Assembly (NCBI GenBank): GCA_009192285.1 | Contig: WBVU01000003.1 | Location: 1,705,973-1,769,972 of the forward strand | Origin: Morchella semilibera | Taxonomy: Eukaryota > Ascomycota > Pezizomycetes > Pezizales > Morchellaceae | Direction of reading: 5' to 3' | DNA length: 64,000 nt | Shown: in pieces, positions 1 through 12,700 of the stretch | Layout of the letters: every line of letters begins with the position of its first letter | How positions within the stretch are numbered: the stretch's first letter is position 1 | Program-made: the position numbers and the translations under genes | The notes under the pieces: model-generated | The model's input: the letters and a program-made list of their open reading frames with translations, nothing else | Databases searched by the model: none | What the model was told of the DNA's origin: nothing

Positions 1-2319
1 AAATGCACGATTTTTGCCAAAGAAATGTTTCATAACCCTAACCTGCTACATCAAAGATTTTCTCTATCCATCGCCGGGGAGGTTTTGTGTACCAGTGTAC
101 CCATGGTGGGTGGCATGACAGGCTGGGTTGGGTTGGGTATGGGTATGGGTAAGGCCGGACGCTCATATTGACGTGGGTTGGGTTGGGTGAGTCTTCAATC
201 AAACCCAGGTTCACCCATTCACAATTGAGCACACATTTAGGTTCGGGGTGCCTTCCAAATCTTGTCCGAGTTAATCTCACCCCCTCTGTGGCGGGCAGCG
301 GGCCAGGCCTGACACTACGCCCCCCCCCCCCCCCGCCAAAAGTGTTGTGCTCTTCTCTTCACCGCTGAGCCGGTCCTTGGGTGTTCAGGTGTTTGGGGTG
401 CTTTGGTTTGGGCCGCCTTGTACCTTCTAGATAGGACTATATATATATATCTGCATGCACTGGCTGGGCATAAGCTGGGAGGGGGGTGATCACAGACCCG
501 ACCAGCTGCAGTCCTGCTTAATTGCTGCACATTTATATAGTTTGGGCCTAGCTAATCTACAACACAGCTATAACAAAACGGCGTCAACATACCGACGTCC
601 CTGTAGTGTATGGGGTTAGTGTGCCGCTGCATTGATTGTTGCCGCTGACAAGACAATGGTCACGATGCTTCGGGGTCTCGGCGGGTGGCCTTCGTGGTGT
701 ATCGGTATTTTATATACCGCATTGGTTCTGGCCGGGCGTATCTATAGAATCGAACTCCACCTTTATCGCCCTCTGTGTTGGGACTTGGAGGGACGTATTA
801 GTAGCTTGGGGGCGAGTCTTGTTATTACATAGGCTCCTCCGCATGCTGCCGGCGCGGGTGTGGAGTATCGCGGTGACGTGACCGCCCGCCCGCAGGTGCG
901 GCCCAAAGAAGCCCATAGGCGGAGCCAAAAACCACAATTAAGTCTCGGTTCTCAAGGAATACATGCAGACCACACTCTCCAGCCGGCCGGGGGCTAGCTA
1001 TAGTTCCACAAGCCCTGCAACTGTAACCCGGGTCAGGCCTGGATGAGATGCCCTTCGCCGCTTGGGTGCGGGGCCGTTGACAAACTACATACGTATAATG
1101 TGTGCAGGCCTAGTGCTATATTCCGGCGGGCCCGTCCATGAGACAGCACATTGGGCGGGGCGGATATATGTACCCTGCACTTTAACTTGGGGCGTACAGG
1201 TCATGCCAAGCCACAGCGGTCCTGACTTGCTAACCGGCCCGTGTTTGGACCCTCAATGTGCTTTTGGGGAGAAATGGTGCCTGGCGGTCGGGGGCGTTGG
1301 ATGGATTTCGTGTTTTGTGGGTAGAGTGGTATTATTAGGGCGTAAAATCATCATACGTTCCATAGTCTCGTACCAATTAACCCCCGGCCTACAGACAGCT
1401 TGCTGCCGTAGGGTACGTCTGGATGCACATCCTCCCGACAGGCCCCGACTCTACGCCGGATTAAAGCAAGCCCGAGTCCCTATGTAGCTTCTTAGTTAGG
1501 GTGCTAAAACATACCCGCCCCCGGCCCCCACGCCTCCTGGGTGCCAAAACATGTCTGGTTCCCACTTTACATACAACATTAGCGCCCCGGATCCGAGGCA
1601 TGATCTTAGCACGAGACTCCAAACCAGATATAGAAATCGGACACATCTTAGCACCCCAACTCCCAACTCCCAGTGCCAACCAACCAGGCCGGATCATGAG
1701 CCATCACTCGCCCGCCCCGCCAACCCGGGCAGACCCCAGGGCACCCGCCAGACCTGTCTTTGCGGTCCGTAGGCTCCAAGCTGCCCTACAAACAGAGAGG
1801 TGAAGGATATCATACGCAGTCACAGGCCGTCACTCGCCGGCAATGCAGGGTGGCCACTAACTACTAACCGCCTAGCGCGAGCGCGGCGGCGGCGGCGGCA
1901 CTAGTCGCTTTGGGAATGAGGGTAATGTAACTTTTTATCTGTGATCTGGGGTTTTGCGACTGGGATTGCCATTGGTAATTTGGGGGTAAGGTGTTTGGAG
2001 TGCTCTTATGGGGCTCGGTGGTCTGGCCAGGCGGGTTAAGGAGGTAATGACATGATGTACTATTGACTAATTTGGATGTTCTATTGCTCCGACCCTGCTT
2101 AATTTGGGCTAAACAACTGCAGCATGGGAATATGGTTAGCTATGGAAATACCTTGAGTGATTGTAAATAAGGTGTTTGGTAATATGAGTGATTGTAGATA
2201 TATAAGGTGTTTGGTAATATGAGTGTTTTACTAATAATGTGTCTGAGAGTTAATACGAGCTCTTTGCAAACAATGGGTTCAAGGCTATATATAACCAATT
2301 ATATAAACTATTCTACAAG
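1..2319. other. Intergenic, no gene recognised
   Basis: No open frame here shows a recognisable domain or a splice-consistent exon chain. The stretch has G-rich GGGTT/GGGTAT repeats near 121-190, a 14-base C run near 321-334, and a 21-bp direct repeat (about 2169-2189 and 2204-2224) just downstream of the transporter gene. The longest frame (about 140 codons, 1062-1487) lacks an ATG start and looks compositionally random. Confidence 0.6.
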
Positions 2320-3437
2320 CTATTCTACACCCACTACCGCCTCCCCCACAACCCACGAATACACCACACATCCCCCCAACGCCAATCCCACCCCCATCAC
2401 CCCTCCCGCCTCCATCCCCCCGCCAACCCACCACCCCACCACCACAATCGCACACGTCTTCGCATGCCCGACGACCGTACTCCCCACCGCCCCCGCCTCC
2501 CTCACCACATAGAACTGCGACAGATTTACAAGGCTCGCAAACCCCCCGCTCAGCAGCACAAGCCCCCACATGCCCGTCTCCACCTCCCCCACAACCGGCA
2601 CATCGTCCACGACCGGCGCGCACAGCGCTAGCAGCACGCCGGCGACAGGGGCTTGGTTGAGCAGCAGCTGCATGGATGATAGTCCCAGCTTGCGGTGATA
2701 CGTCCCGATCCAGACGGTGTACAGCGCCGACGCGAGGACGCCGGTGAAGGCGTAGACGGCGCCGGAGAAGGACGTGTGGGTGGGAGCGGTGCTGTGAGTG
2801 TCGGTGTAGGATAGGAGGGCGACGCCCGCAATGACCGGTATTAGGGCGATGGCCGCGGGAAGCGGGATGGTGGTGCGGTAGAAGGTGAGGTTGAGGAGGG
2901 CGACGAGGGGGGTTAGGAGAATGCGGACGGTTTGGTAGAAGGGGATGGAGGAGTGGGCGAGGGAGAGGTTGGGGAGAATTACGTTGAGGCACATGGCGAG
3001 GGAGAGAGGGAGGATAGTGGTGATGGGGGTGAGGGAGGGGGTAAAGAGGGAGAGGGGTGGGCGGGAGAGGAGGAGAAGCGTTAGCGTGGTGAAGAGGAAG
3101 TGGAAGGAGGCAAAAGAAGTTTGAGAGGCGGCGAAGGAGGGGTGGAGGAAGATTCGTTTGTTGGTAAAGACCTATGGGGTTTGTTAGCTTTGAGTAGATA
3201 TACTGGAGAAGGGAGGAGTGTATCTACTATGCCGATGGTTGCTAATGTGTTTATAGTAGCCCAGATCAGAAATGACTTCCTCCCAGTCTTATAGACCGCC
3301 CCGTCAATGGTATTCTTGGTCTCTGCCGACTGGTCATCGAGTTCCTCAACAATGGTGATGGACCCAGCCTCTTTCTTGCTGAGTTCATCATAATAGCTTG
3401 AGAAACTAGATCTCTGAGACTCGAGGTCGGACGACAT
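2320..3437 (-). CDS. Triose-phosphate translocator (TPT/SLC35E)-family membrane transporter
   Basis: Two exons (3437-3228 and 3171-2320) joined across a 56-nt GT-AG intron give 353 residues. The N-terminus is a hydrophilic, acidic cytosolic tail of about 50 residues. The rest is a run of hydrophobic helices, consistent with the ten-helix drug/metabolite transporter fold. The splice creates the segment VFTNKRIF, which resembles the family's first-helix VxxNKxIF motif, so the intron call is well supported. Family members in fungi exchange phosphorylated sugars or nucleotide sugars across Golgi/ER membranes, but the substrate cannot be read from the sequence. The C-terminus lacks an obvious KKxx ER-retrieval signal. 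A purine-rich coding bias on the minus strand makes much of exon 2 low-complexity at DNA level, yet the protein reads cleanly. Confidence 0.85.
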
Positions 3438-4717
3438 GGTAAAAAAAAAGATTAGGTATTAAGTGTAGTTATATTTGCCCCGTCAGACATTATTATAAAA
3501 TGTAGGAAGTGGGTATTCCTTATGTACAATCCAATAAAGAATAAACGGGCATTGCTGTTATTATTGTTCATACAACCCACGAAACATCCGGCCATGTGTC
3601 AAAGAATGTACCGAACAGTGGTAGGACAGCATCGGGGTACCGGGAAATATCGAGTAAGCCACAAAAAAATATTGGCGCGCGTGATCGTGATGGATAGCAG
3701 CACAAAGCTCTCGACTCCACACAATACAGGTGCGTGCTTAAAGTATCTGTTGTAGCACCTACATGTAAGTATGTATTTCGTTAGGCAGTTCTAGTTCATA
3801 CCGCAACTCTTATCTCTCTCATATGAATGCACAATAGTATTAAGAAAGGCAGGTAGAGTCGGGACCCCACACCTATACCGAGTCGGCACTATTAAGTGGG
3901 AGGAAGCAGACAAGAAGCCTGTAGAGAATCTCAGGGGGGGAAGTTAACTCTCCTGCAGGGACCACAATCTCGGTTGAAGCTTAACAGGTGGATCCCTGCC
4001 TGTTCTGTTAAACGTCGGCCCGTGGAACCGTCGATCTCTGTGAAGCGAGGCAACAGGGGTCAGCGAGAAGAGAACCTTATCTGGGAAAGGGGGGGGGGGG
4101 GGGTAAACCTCCCGGGCTTGCGACGGTGAGATGTGGGGAATGTGGGGGATGAGGTGGCCTGATGGCTAGCTATATAGTAGCCAGCTATAGTGATGGATTA
4201 CATGTAGTTATTTGGAAACGGGGAGGGGGAAAGGAGGTATAACAACTTAACTGATAATGGTACTCATGGTAGCATCCGGAGCTCAGGTACGTTGAAAACC
4301 CAGTGTCTAGATAGTGCTGGTAGGGAGAGCTATGGAGAATCCTTGGAACCCTGAATACCATACCCTTCCTATGTATATTCAACATGCACTGAGTCGAGTG
4401 ATAGTGGTGAGCACCTAGAGAGAGTCACTCGAATCTACTAATGGTGGGGTGTTTATTTATGGCCGCAAATTATAGTGGAACCCAGTACTTCGGGTAGTAT
4501 TAGTTCCAGGTCCCTCATCCATCATAACTCGGCCGACGACCCTGAAACCCCGAGACCGAACCCCACTCCCTCCCCCGACTACTCTCCCTCTCTCTCTTGA
4601 AAAAAAAAAAGACTTCTAATTTGTCTACATACATAAAAGAAGGAAGAAAGAGAGAAAAAAAAAACCCCCCACCTAACTTTTTGCAACCTATCTACTCTGA
4701 AAATACACACACGCCTC
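3438..4717. other. Intergenic between transporter and PBDC1 homologue
   Basis: It holds the transporter's upstream region and the PBDC1 3' flank. Two TACATGTA octamers occur (3760-3767, 4199-4206) and a 14-base G run lies near 4089-4102. A stretch around 3900-4080 is open in one frame (77 codons) but matches nothing I recognise. No further gene seen. Confidence 0.55.
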
Positions 4718-5564
4718 CTACTTCGCCCCCTTCGCCTTTTCGGCCTTCTCGGCATCGTGCTTCTCCTTGACCCAGTCGTTAAGGCCACGGCGGTTTCTGC
4801 TCTGTGTTAGCTCTGCGTATTCCTGGCGGGTTGGAAAAAAACGAACCTGGCGATCTCAATGGCGTAGAACTGTAAATTGTTAGCATTGCTTTTCTGGGGG
4901 TTATGAGGGGGGGGGGGGGTACACACCTGCATCCTAGGAACTGTAGAGCATAGCATCACAATTAGCACCGCCGCTCCTTCGGCGCTCCCCGGGGGGGCTC
5001 TAAAATCATAGCTCACGCACCAAAGATTGTTGTGTCCTTCTCATATTCCGCTGCGGGATCAGTCCTCAACAGGGTTCCAAAGTTGTAGTCCTCGACCTAT
5101 AATATAAATACATCATCCACGAATCAGCGCCGCCCCACGCCTTAAGCCCCAAAGGACAAACTCACAGTCTTCTCATACTTCATCATGAACGTCCGCCACT
5201 TCTCCTTCCCCGTCTTACTCTTCATCTCGTTCTCATCCAGCGTCTTTCCAGGATCAAAGTCCGGGAACTCTTCCATCAGGTGCGCATAGATCTCGTCGTC
5301 GAAGCGCGTTAGTCGCAGGTCGGTCCCCCGGCGGCACTCGAGGATGCTCCAGTAGGTCTGTGCGTGCATCACCGCTGTACCGAACGTTAGCTTAACGGAT
5401 GAAAAGGAGGGAGGGGGGAGGGAGTGCCTTTGACGGCAAACTGCTTCTCGATCTAAGGCGCTGGTTAGTTGGGGGAGGGGAGCATAGAGGGAGTGAGGGG
5501 GAGGCACGTCTTCAAAGTTCTCGGCTTCTTCAGCTTTGAACGCTTTGGGGGCGGCGATAGACAT
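4718..5564 (-). CDS. PBDC1 / YPL225W homologue (polysaccharide biosynthesis domain protein)
   Basis: Seven exons (5564-5508, 5452-5428, 5374-5166, 5096-5021, 4940-4927, 4869-4847, 4796-4718) encode 160 residues, the usual size of this family. Diagnostic blocks are QTYWSILE, LTRFDDEIY, KEKWRTFM, EDYNFGTLLRTD and the end block FYAIEIARNRRGLNDW, in the same order as yeast YPL225W. Human PBDC1 and its yeast homologue have been linked to translation and nascent eEF1A handling; the old 'polysaccharide biosynthesis' name is not supported by any visible enzyme motif. Intron 2 (5427-5375) appears to start with GC instead of GT, since the only in-frame junction restores the conserved block before MHAQTYW. 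Exon 5 is only 14 nt. The C-terminal tail is Lys/Ala/Glu-rich. Confidence 0.9.
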
Positions 5565-6214
5565 GGTGGGCTGTGGGCGTCGGGCGTTGGCGACGAGGGG
5601 ATTGGTGGTGAGGTGGATTTATTCCTTTTTTTAAAAAAATATATATATATATATTTATATATATATTTTGGGGGTTTTTGGTTCTTGGGCGCGATGGTGA
5701 GTTTGGGAGGTTTTTAAACCCCTCCATCTTATCTTATCGGGATGACATGGGATAGCTGGCTTGGCAGGGGGTGTAGCGGTACGGTCATGGATTGTCACTC
5801 ACGGAATTAGAGCATCTTAGGGTTGGGGGTGAGGTTAGATTTGACTGCCACCAGGTAGTGTGAGGGCCTGGGAAATGGGGTTTTATGGAGGCCTTTGAGG
5901 TAATTTGTCCTGGTCTCGTACCAACCCTCGCAGACAGGCCTTGGTTTATTCCAGCGCATACTCGTGGCCTCGGATAGAATTTATGCTACATGTAAAACTG
6001 AAAGCCGCGGTTTGGACTATTAGTTTTGAATACAATAGCCCGCCCGACCCACCCTCTCAATATTTTAACAAGCACGCACAAACATAGCACCCCCGAAACT
6101 CCGCAATAAACCCAGCTCTAGGTATAATAAACACAATAGAATAACACCGCCGCCCATTGGAAAGCAAAAATGAGATGAAAGAAGAAAAAAGGTCGGTGTA
6201 GTCCAGGCGAAAAT
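5565..6214. other. Intergenic; AT-rich simple repeat
   Basis: Upstream region of the PBDC1 gene and 3' flank of the WD40 gene. It contains an A7 plus (TA)n tract at about 5634-5668. No coding signal seen. Confidence 0.6.
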
Positions 6215-9146
6215 TCAAGGAAGCTTCCCCTTGTTGCTCAGCTCCGATATTTGGTCTCTGAGTTTCACATTCTCCTCCCTGATAGTCCGGATCTCACTCC
6301 TTAGGTCTTCTAGTACACGCATTTGCGCTTGGAAGCTTCTTGCCATCTCGGCCTGCATGCTCCGCATCTCGGCTTTGAAAATTGTCTGCATTTCCATCAG
6401 GGCGTTTCGGGGCACGGGTTCCATCACGCTGGTAGTCAAGTCACGGGGTGTGTGAAAGGAATTCTCGTCCAGGCTACTGGAAAGGCCAGAGATGGGGTCA
6501 TCTTTTTGGCTGCCTGGTGCACCTTGTGAGGGAAAAGCAGTTTCAGGAGTTATGGCATTAGAGGCAAATTGTTTTCCTTCACGACTGGCCAGGGGTGGCC
6601 AGGGTGCCTCGCTCCTAGAAGCGACTCGAGGGCTAGACGGGAGCTCCAGTTGGCGGTGCTTGGAGTTTATGGGACTTACAATGTTGTGGCTGGTGAGCCC
6701 ATCATCCCATGAAACTGTCTTTCTGCTCTTTGAAGATCCGGCTCGGGAGGTCGCTCTAGATGAGGATCTGTCGGTGTTGCTGTCAAGGCTGGATGAGGGT
6801 TGAAAATCATCCGCATTTGAGTTCCTCCTCTTTCGACTTGCTGGCGGCTTATCCTCAACAAGCCAGATATCGCCATCGAATGAGGCGTCAGATTCTGCAT
6901 CACCGTCTGTGTTCAACGGTAGGTCCTCGTCTTTTGGTGAGGACTCTACGGGGGCTGGAAGCGTTACTTCCTTCTCTTGGGGTCCTGCCTTAGATGTTTG
7001 GTCGGTTTGGTCGACACTCCCGTCCATTCGGTCATCCGCTCTGTTTCCGTCTAGAGCTCGAAGCCGAGGATCGACGGGTTTCTCCTGTGTTGGGCTAGGT
7101 GCTTTACGGTTTTCTGATGCTCCTCCTGATTTTATAATGGCGGAGGTCTTGATCTTGCTCGACATATAAGGCGCAAATAATGCCAAATTTCCCCTGGTAA
7201 CCTTGTCACCTTCTACCTTTGCCCTTATAGAGCGTATCTGACTTAATAGTTTTCCATCATCTGTCCTGTCTTTCGTTCCGATAACCCCTGAGGCAACGGG
7301 CGTGATACGATGTGACGTCAACAATGATGTACTGTCCTTACCAGCTCCACTAATTCGTGAGAAAGGCTGTAATGATGGGGGTTTGCCTAGAACTGGTGTT
7401 TTCCCCGAAGATAATGCAGTTTTGTCGTTAGCCTCGGTTGCCGCTTTTTTTATGGGGCCTTGGTCTTCTTTTGTATTTTCCTGTCGGTTTTGTTTCTTTA
7501 CCGATTCATTCCACAGTAGCGGCGCGCTGATGACACTTCTCTGGTCCTCTTTTTCTATCGCTCTTAGCTTCGGATCAGATGTTTTTTCTGCATCGACGCT
7601 TTTAGTTCCGGCAAGGGAAACAGCCTTTTCCGACCTCTTTTGCTTCTTTTTCACCGGGCTGAACAGTGTCATATACCCCTGATTAGCGGTCTCTTGAGCT
7701 TCTGGCCAGTGATTAGAGTCTTCTCTCGAGCCCAGTATTGGGTTTGGGGGTTCATCCTTTTCTTTGGCAGACTTAGAGTTTCCATCCGTCTGCGAGCTTC
7801 GGTGGTTTATAGCTGATTTCTGGGACTCTGCCGAAGGCAGGGACCCTGTGTGGGGACGCGGAGAGGCAGGGCTATGGGAACCACTATCTGCACTTGGTAG
7901 CAGACGAATATCGCCAGATACCTGCCCCTTTGTCAGTATCGGTATAAGAGAGCCTACCTGTAAGGAGTATATACCCATTCCACATCAAGGACCTTCCCAC
8001 CTTCCAAATCTACTGTCTCCTCACCGATCTTGTTTCCATTCCCATCATAGACGTAGCACTTTCCATGGATAGTCCCTACAGCAATCACACATCCACCCAT
8101 ATCCTCTTTATCGGTTGATTTCCCCTCAACAGTAACGGGCCTTATTGTTAAGCTTGTCGCAGGAGCCCCGATGTGCCAGCTCCCTAAAGTGTCCCGCATC
8201 TCGAAATCTACCAGGAATAATCTCCCATCCTCACCCACCGTCACAGCCCTACTCCTATATCCCGGAACGAACTCAACCCCTGTGATTCCTGCAGAGCCGG
8301 CGATGCTCGGGTCATGAAGATGCTGAAAGGCATGTATTTCCTTTGTGCCACCTTGACCAACACAAATTTTCCCGTCTTTTTTTGCTTTGCTCCCCCCTGA
8401 TATCTTGCTGTAGTCGTAAGCTGCGAGAACACCATCGCGAAACGCAAGCACAAATATCGTCCGTCTGGTCGGATGAAAAGTACAGTGCACTACTGGCGCG
8501 GCTGAGCTTCGTGGTGTAATCGAAACGGTGGTTGCCATGAGGCGGTTGTGGATCTGGATTATCGGGGGGTTGGCAGAGCAAGAAGCCACAAGATTTGAGT
8601 CTGCAGATACCGCAAAGGTAGTGATAGGGGACGGATGAGGCTTCGCAGCATCAACCACTCGATTCTCTTTCAAAGAATAGCTCTGAACGCTGTTGTGAAG
8701 GGAGTCGGTGAAGAATAGACTGCGCGAGTCATGGTCATACTGTAAATGCCGACACCGCTTCAGAGCCCGTCAGCTAATAGACCCCTAAGAATATGAAGTG
8801 ACCCATCTACCTGAGTCCCTTTCAAACGGTAGGATCTGTCCTGGCCCTCCTCGATCCGATGTAGCATGACAACCTGCGAGTCTGCAATCGCCAAAACCGA
8901 CCCATCCTTTGCCCTTTTCGCAGCCACAATCCCCTCAGAGCCACTGGTGAATACTGCGTTGCACCCCCGTGAATCCCAGACGCTGACCTTAGTGCTCGTC
9001 GTCAGAAACAACTTCCACCGATTGTCGTCTTCGAACGGCGCGGTTTGGGCTGCAGGAAATGGTGGGGGTAGCGAGATAGGGCCTTTGGATTTCATGCGGG
9101 GTGTTGGACCTGTATATGTGGGGGTAAGAATTGTGGGGAGAGACAT
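6215..9146 (-). CDS. WD40-repeat protein with C-terminal coiled coil, NEDD1/GCP-WD-like (tentative)
   Basis: Three exons (9146-8811, 8739-7958, 7892-6215) give 931 residues. Residues 1-370 read as degenerate WD40 blades (for example KVSVWDSRG, GITGVEFVPGYRS with GEDGRLFLVDFE, GTIHGKCYVYDGNG), probably forming one propeller. Residues 370-850 are Ser/Lys/Pro-rich and look disordered. The last 60-70 residues are a clear heptad-type coiled coil (EMQTIFKAEMRSMQAEMAR onward, then LEDLRSEIRTIREENVKL). An N-terminal propeller, a long linker and a C-terminal helix is the architecture of NEDD1/GCP-WD, which recruits gamma-tubulin complexes to microtubule-organising centres. I recognise the architecture, not a decisive motif. 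The second junction uses a 65-nt intron (7957-7893); a shorter intron here would break the frame. It is transcribed divergently from the NLR. Confidence 0.6.
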
Positions 9147-9749
9147 CAGAGCTGGAATCTGCTTCAGATTGCAATTGTGTAGGTTGCTGAGTTAGAGCTT
9201 GATGTGTGTAAACAAGTGATACTAATCACATGACTACATATAATGTAGTACACGCGGCATCCTCCGTCCATAAGCAACTTTGATTTGTTTTCTATGAGGC
9301 TAGCTCCCAAACGGGCCCTTAGCCTTAGTATTATACCAAAGTAACTACAGTGTATTTAGACCCTAACCCAACATCTGGTTTAGGCGACTGAACTTGGGGA
9401 GTTAGCCGTACCCCAAGAAGCTTCGTAGCTCATGTAGTGCCATGGTTTATGCGCACAAAGTCAATTCATTCCGTCCGACTCGCAGTCTATAAGCGCAGCT
9501 GCAGCTCATAATTATTTGTTTCTGTAGCTTGGTATAGCCGCCAATTATTGAGGAGTTACATAGGCCTATCCCGAGAGACGCACCATACACAGAAGAGTGT
9601 TGGCATTGCAGAGGCTGTGCAAGGCTGAGATCAGGACAATACATATCTCCCACAGAGACCGAGCTTGCAACAGCTTCCGCCAACTTCTTACACCGACTCA
9701 AGCCTTTCACAAGTCTCCCTCCCCCCTCCCCCCAAAGAACCATAGCACC
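9147..9749. promoter_or_regulatory. Divergent promoter region between WD40 gene and NLR
   Basis: The two start codons face away from each other across 603 bp. There is a pyrimidine-rich stretch (CCCTCCCCCC) about 25 bp before the NLR ATG, common in fungal 5' leaders. No clear TATA box seen. Confidence 0.5.
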
Positions 9750-12700
9750 ATGGCAGAGGCATTTGGTATTGCTGCCAGCACTCTAACTGTCATTGAACTT
9801 ACGACGAAGCTTGTAATACTGAGCTACGAATATATCTCGGGTTTGAAGGATGCACCAAAGGAGATCAGACAGTTAGTGAATGAGCTCCATTCACTTTCTC
9901 AGATTCTTTTCAACCTACAAGATTTCGTTCGAAATAGAGCGGACATTCCCTATGAAATTCTAAAGATGCTCGATGGTCAGAATGGGCTACTCTCTGAATG
10001 TCTGATGGAACTCAAGAAAATCCAGCTCAAAATTGAGCCGAAGGCCGACCAAAACCCGGGGCAACGAACGACGATAAGAGCACGTCTTATGTGGTTGATG
10101 ACTGAGAAGGATATCATAAAACATATATCAATGTTAGAAAGATACAAGAGCTCTCTGAGCCTAATCCTAGATAGAGCGCAGCTGTGAGTTAACCTCCATG
10201 AATATCCACCTAAAGGTTATTAATATTTTTTAAGCTCTCTAATAAATACAATTGACTGCTCTGCTCGGGATACAAACCGTATTGTACAGAATCTTCAAGC
10301 AGAATCTTCGGCGCAGATGTAAGTGAAATAAATTCCGATTTCTCCGTGTTCGAAGTCATCTAAAACGTACATAAGACTTTTATCGGAATCGATTGTAGGA
10401 TCTATTCAAGGCGTAAATTTTACCATTAAAAACATTCATACCTCTACCCGAACACAAGCTAGAGAGAGCGAGAGAGAAAGGAAGCGCAACGATATTCTTA
10501 TATGGCTATCTACAAGACTTGGGGATTTTGATAATAAACATCCTGAAATCAGTAGGGAAAGAAAAGCCAACACCGGGAAATGGCTCTTGAAGGAACCTGC
10601 TTTTCGGAGCTTTATGAGTGGAGACCCGCGGTTTCTACTGCTGTGGGGCTATGGGATTCGTAAGTTTTTCGGAGTCCACCAAAAATCAACTAGATACTAA
10701 CTGGGCTTCTCATTAAAAGCTGGCGCCGGAAAAACATTTTTAAGGTAAGGTTGACTTTAAAATTTGCTTTTGAGCCGATTTTAGTTGATTACCCGCATTC
10801 AACTTAGGCAATTGAGAATTGTCCAAGCACTAAGTCACAAACTGATCCGAGAATAGCTCGATGGTTATTGACCACCTTCAAGATATTGCTTCGGTTATGA
10901 AATATGGAGTAGCACATATCTACTTCGATTTCGCGGACCAAGGTCGACAAAAACCGGTTTCTATCTTAGCAAACCTACTCAAACAGCTATTTAGTCAAAC
11001 AAACGAAATGTTTCGAGACTTAGAATGTCTCTACAACAAGTTACAACCAATTAATGAGCGCCCCACGCTAAAGGACCTTCAGAGAGTTCTTTTTGCAATA
11101 TCTAAGGCTTTCGACCGGGTGTTTCTCGTGTTCGATGCGTTAGATGAATGTAACGAACGTACTCAGCGCGAAGACCTCCTCCCTCTTTTTCACAAGCTTT
11201 CAAAGCCTGGCACGGGGATCAGCATATTTTTGACAAGCCGGCCGCATCCCGAGGACGTGAGAAGTTCTTTTCGGGATACAGCTCAGATCGAATTAAAAGC
11301 AAGGAATGAGGATATAGAAATCTATATTGAGGAGAAAATAGAGAGCAACTCACGTTCACGACGCCTTATCGGGGAGAGAAACTCGGAACGTAGGAACCAA
11401 ATTATATCAGACCTTAAAGAATGTGCCAAGGGGATGTAAGTTGCTATGGTTTCATTATTGGGAACCTATAATGATTGTCTACATAGGTAGATAGATTCTA
11501 TAAGCTAATCCGATTACATCTAGGTTTTTACTTGTCCGTTTCCACATCGAGCACCTCTGCAAGCAAGCAACTCTCAGGCAGATTATGACAGAACTGAAAA
11601 AGCTCAAAGGCTCATACAGTGGTGTGAGACCTCTTGACCCCACATATGACCGGGTTATGGATACCATAAATAACCAACCTGAGGGCTCTGCCGACTTAGC
11701 ATTCAAAGCACTTGCATGGCTTACGAGGACTCGAAGAACTTTGAGTTTTAAGGAATTTCAGCAAGCAATATCCGTGGAAGTAGATCAATCTGAGTTGGAT
11801 GAAGCGGATCAGCTGATTGATAAAACCACCATTCTTGATATCTGTGCTAGTCTAATTACTATCGACGAGGATACCGATACTGTTAGATTGGCCCACTACA
11901 CTGTCAAGGAGTATTTACTACGCAATAAGATACCACTTAATGCAGACCTTAGAGTAGTGATGGCCTGTACCGCCTATCTATCGCTCGATGTCTTTTCAGG
12001 TGGAAGAACTTTTTGCTACCACTGGATTGATCCTTGCTTTCCAAAAAGGCATGAATATCCGCTACTACGGTATATAGAAGATAACCTAAAGGCCCATCTC
12101 AAATCGTGCGATGAGGCCTCGACATTGCCTTATCTTCTCAAATTTCTTCTAAAGCCCTCGTTGAATATAGACACACCTGCGCTTAACATAGCCTTCCATT
12201 TAGGTCATCATACCGCGATGAGTTATTTGCTTGAGAATGGTGTAAGAACTGCAGTCAGAGACTTTAAAGGATTGACAGCACTCCACCTTGCCATAATTCA
12301 AAAAAACGACGATGCGGTCCAGCTTCTTCTTGAAAGGGGTATAGACCATTCAGTCCAAAACACCAACGGGGAGACGGCGCTTCACCTCTCTATAATTCAG
12401 GAAAGGGACTGTGCTACCCAATTCCTTCTTGAAAAGGGTGCAAATTGTTCGATCCAAAACTATAGTGGAGAAACAGCACTCCACCTCGCAATTGGAGGCC
12501 GAGACCACATTGTTCAAACTCTTCTTGCAAAAGGTATAGATCATTCGATACAGAACAACAGCGGGGAAACAGCACTTCATCTTGCAATTAGAAGGGAACA
12601 CAGCTATGCCATCCAGCTCCTCCTTGAGAAAGGTGCAGACCCTTCTATCAGAAATACCAGCGGAGAAACGGCACTCCACCTCGCCATATTAACGCAACTA

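Noticed and set aside
1062-1487. 141-codon frame in the first 2.3 kb
   Set aside because: No ATG start, no domain, and composition like the surrounding non-coding DNA.
7893-7957. A 17- or 36-nt intron at the WD40 gene junction
   Set aside because: Too short to splice; the 65-nt intron with a CTGAC branch site keeps the frame and gives a total divisible by three.
10801-10860. Acceptor CTTAG at 10808 for the second P-loop intron of the NLR
   Set aside because: It leads to a stop at 10854; the acceptor at 10856 restores the NACHT block after the P-loop.
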